NCBI GenBank assembly: GCA_964486135.1
Contig: CAZAKT010000049.1
Location: 1-6,774, forward strand
Source of the DNA: UBA4923 sp964486135
GTDB taxonomy: Bacteria; Bacillota; Clostridia; Saccharofermentanales; DTU023
DNA length: 6,774 nt
Reading direction: 5' to 3'
In this document: positions 6,053 through 6,774 of the stretch, one piece after another
How the letters are laid out: each line of letters opens with the position of its first letter
How positions within the stretch are numbered: position 1 is the first letter of the stretch
Position numbers and translations under genes: made by a program
Notes under the pieces: generated by a model
Told to the model about the DNA's origin: nothing
Databases searched by the model: none
The model's input: only the letters and a program-made list of their open reading frames with translations

Positions 6053-6058
6053 AAGACA

Positions 6059-6634
6059 ATGGAACACAAACTACCCGCCCTGCCCTTTGACAAAAAGGCA
6101 TTGGAGCCGGTCATTTCGGCAGAAACACTGGAATACCATCATGGCAAACATCATCAGGCCTACGTGGACAACCTGAACCGACTGATCGTCGGGACGGAGT
6201 TTGAGGATCTGTCCCTGGAAGAGATCATTCTAAAATCCAGCGGGGGCATCTTCAATAACGCAGCCCAGGTCTTCAACCACACCTTCTACTGGAACTGCCT
6301 TTCCCCGGATGGGGGCGGCGAGCCGACCGGCGAGCTGGCCCAAGCCATCGACCAGGCTTTTGGCTCCTTCGACGCCTTCAAAGAAGCCTTCTCCACGACG
6401 GCTGTCGGCACCTTCGGATCTGGCTGGGCCTGGCTGGTCAAAGACGATCAGGGGAAGCTTGAGATTGTGAGCACCAGCAACGCGGGCACACCCTCGACAG
6501 AGGGCAAAACCCCCCTGCTTACCTGCGATGTCTGGGAACATGCCTACTACATTGACTACCGGAATGCCCGGCCGGCCTATGTAGGAGAATTCTGGGAATT
6601 GGTCAACTGGGACTTTGTAGCCGGCAACCTGTAA
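6059..6634 (+). CDS. sodB: iron superoxide dismutase
   Basis: Cytoplasmic enzyme converting superoxide to hydrogen peroxide and oxygen. The 191-aa length matches SodB (about 193). The helical N-terminal domain has ELPALP-like KLPALPFDK and YHHGKHHQAYV (26-36), including metal ligand His27. Ligand His74 lies in VFNHTFYWN, and Asp157 and His161 in DVWEHAYYIDYRNARP. Gln70 in FNNAAQ and the GGxFNNAAQ context mark the iron-type rather than the manganese-type enzyme. The C-terminal alpha/beta domain has GSGWAWLV (120-127) and STSNAGTP (138-145). The match to E. coli-type SodB is very close by eye. All four metal ligands are present and the gene appears intact. It lies between a tRNA-Ser relic and tRNA-Ser(GCU), is probably transcribed from the promoter at 5876-5904, and has no partner gene. 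It may be horizontally acquired if the host is a Clostridia-like anaerobe. Confidence 0.98.
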   Translation: MEHKLPALPFDKKALEPVISAETLEYHHGKHHQAYVDNLNRLIVGTEFEDLSLEEIILKSSGGIFNNAAQVFNHTFYWNCLSPDGGGEPTGELAQAIDQAFGSFDAFKEAFSTTAVGTFGSGWAWLVKDDQGKLEIVSTSNAGTPSTEGKTPLLTCDVWEHAYYIDYRNARPAYVGEFWELVNWDFVAGNL

Positions 6635-6660
6635 GGGCGACCTGGATCCCCGGCTTTGTC

Positions 6661-6691
6661 CGTGAGGGGCGATTGCATATCACCCCTCACG
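6661..6691. terminator. strong hairpin after sodB, overlapping the next promoter
   Basis: CGTGAGGGG (6661-6669) and CCCCTCACG (6683-6691) form a perfect 9-bp stem; beyond a C/A mismatch, GAT and ATC extend it around TGCAT. It lies 27 nt after the sodB stop, where a terminator is expected, but lacks a T tract, so it may instead protect the mRNA 3' end or serve as a protein-binding dyad. It contains the -35 region of the tRNA-Ser(GCU) promoter. Confidence 0.5.
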
Positions 6692-6700
6692 TGATATAAT
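6673..6700 (+). promoter_or_regulatory. promoter of tRNA-Ser(GCU)
   Basis: A perfect TATAAT at 6695-6700 has a weak -35, TTGCAT (6673-6678), 16 nt upstream. The start would be near 6707, about 20 nt before the tRNA. The -35 and spacer lie within the loop and right arm of the hairpin at 6661-6691. Confidence 0.6.
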
Positions 6701-6726
6701 GGCTAAGCGCTGACGGCGCTCGGCAT

Positions 6727-6774
6727 GGAGAAGTACCCAAGAGGTCGAAGGGGACGGTTTGCTAAACCGTTAGT
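6727..6774 (+). tRNA. tRNA-Ser(GCU), 5' part, cut by the window end
   Basis: GGAGAAG (6727-6733) is the acceptor 5' strand, followed by TA, a D arm (ACCCAAGAGGTCGAAGGGG) and the anticodon stem ACGGT/ACCGT (6754-6758/6766-6770). The loop TTGCTAA holds anticodon GCT (6761-6763), which decodes AGC and AGU. The variable arm, T arm and acceptor 3' strand lie beyond the window. Confidence 0.95.

Noticed and set aside
5993..6058. Longer sodB form starting 22 codons upstream
   Set aside because: The extra residues cover the leader hairpin and the ribosome binding site and do not occur in SodB proteins; the ATG at 6059 has the good TGGAGGT.
5885..6067. 60-aa open frame on the - strand containing LADRVGFKPSLLPV
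   Set aside because: Again the reverse reading of a tRNA 3' end. It is useful only as a hint that 5969-5988 is tRNA-derived.

Overview
The window is a chromosomal segment of a bacterium, most likely a member of the Bacillota (Clostridia-like). Supporting signs are strong GGAGG-type ribosome binding sites, TTGACA/TATAAT-type promoters, and a Firmicutes-style leucine-rich-repeat surface protein with an X2-like Ig domain and a sortase-signal-like tail. The affiliation is an inference; no taxonomic marker here settles it. The one gene that does not fit well is the iron superoxide dismutase, which looks proteobacterial (SodB-like).

Layout, left to right. (1) 80-754 (+): a membrane methyltransferase of the ICMT/PEMT family. 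(2) 757-788: a hairpin with A/T tails on both sides, placed to terminate this gene and the convergent lon. (3) 811-3393 (-): lon, a complete LonA protease (860 aa) with an unusual acidic N-terminal extension of about 60 residues. (4) 3639-3780 (+): a well-formed promoter and a complete tRNA-Ser(UGA), divergent from lon. (5) 4073-5584 (-): a secreted, membrane-anchored LRR protein in clearly AT-richer DNA, with an internal 126-bp tandem duplication. (6) 5876-5988 (+): a good sigma-70/A-type promoter followed by a degenerate tRNA-Ser-like sequence whose last 20 nt match the 3' end of tRNA-Ser(UGA) at 18 of 20 positions, CCA included. (7) 6059-6634 (+): sodB, Fe-superoxide dismutase. (8) 6661-6774 (+): a strong hairpin overlapping a TATAAT promoter, then the first 48 nt of tRNA-Ser(GCU), cut by the window end.

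Functionally, lon (protein quality control) and sodB (superoxide removal) are stress genes, but they are separated and divergently arranged, so no operon is claimed. All protein genes appear monocistronic.

The most interesting structure is the tRNA-Ser series: an intact tRNA-Ser(UGA), a tRNA-Ser-like relic 2.2 kb downstream and a tRNA-Ser(GCU) about 0.7 kb further on. The LRR gene lies between the first two, sodB between the last two. This looks like either an old tRNA-Ser cluster split by insertions, or a small island in the 3' end of a tRNA gene with att-like ends and no surviving integrase. The only good promoter seen upstream of sodB starts right before the tRNA relic, so the relic would be carried in the sodB mRNA leader. 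No CRISPR array, transposase, integrase or rRNA was seen.
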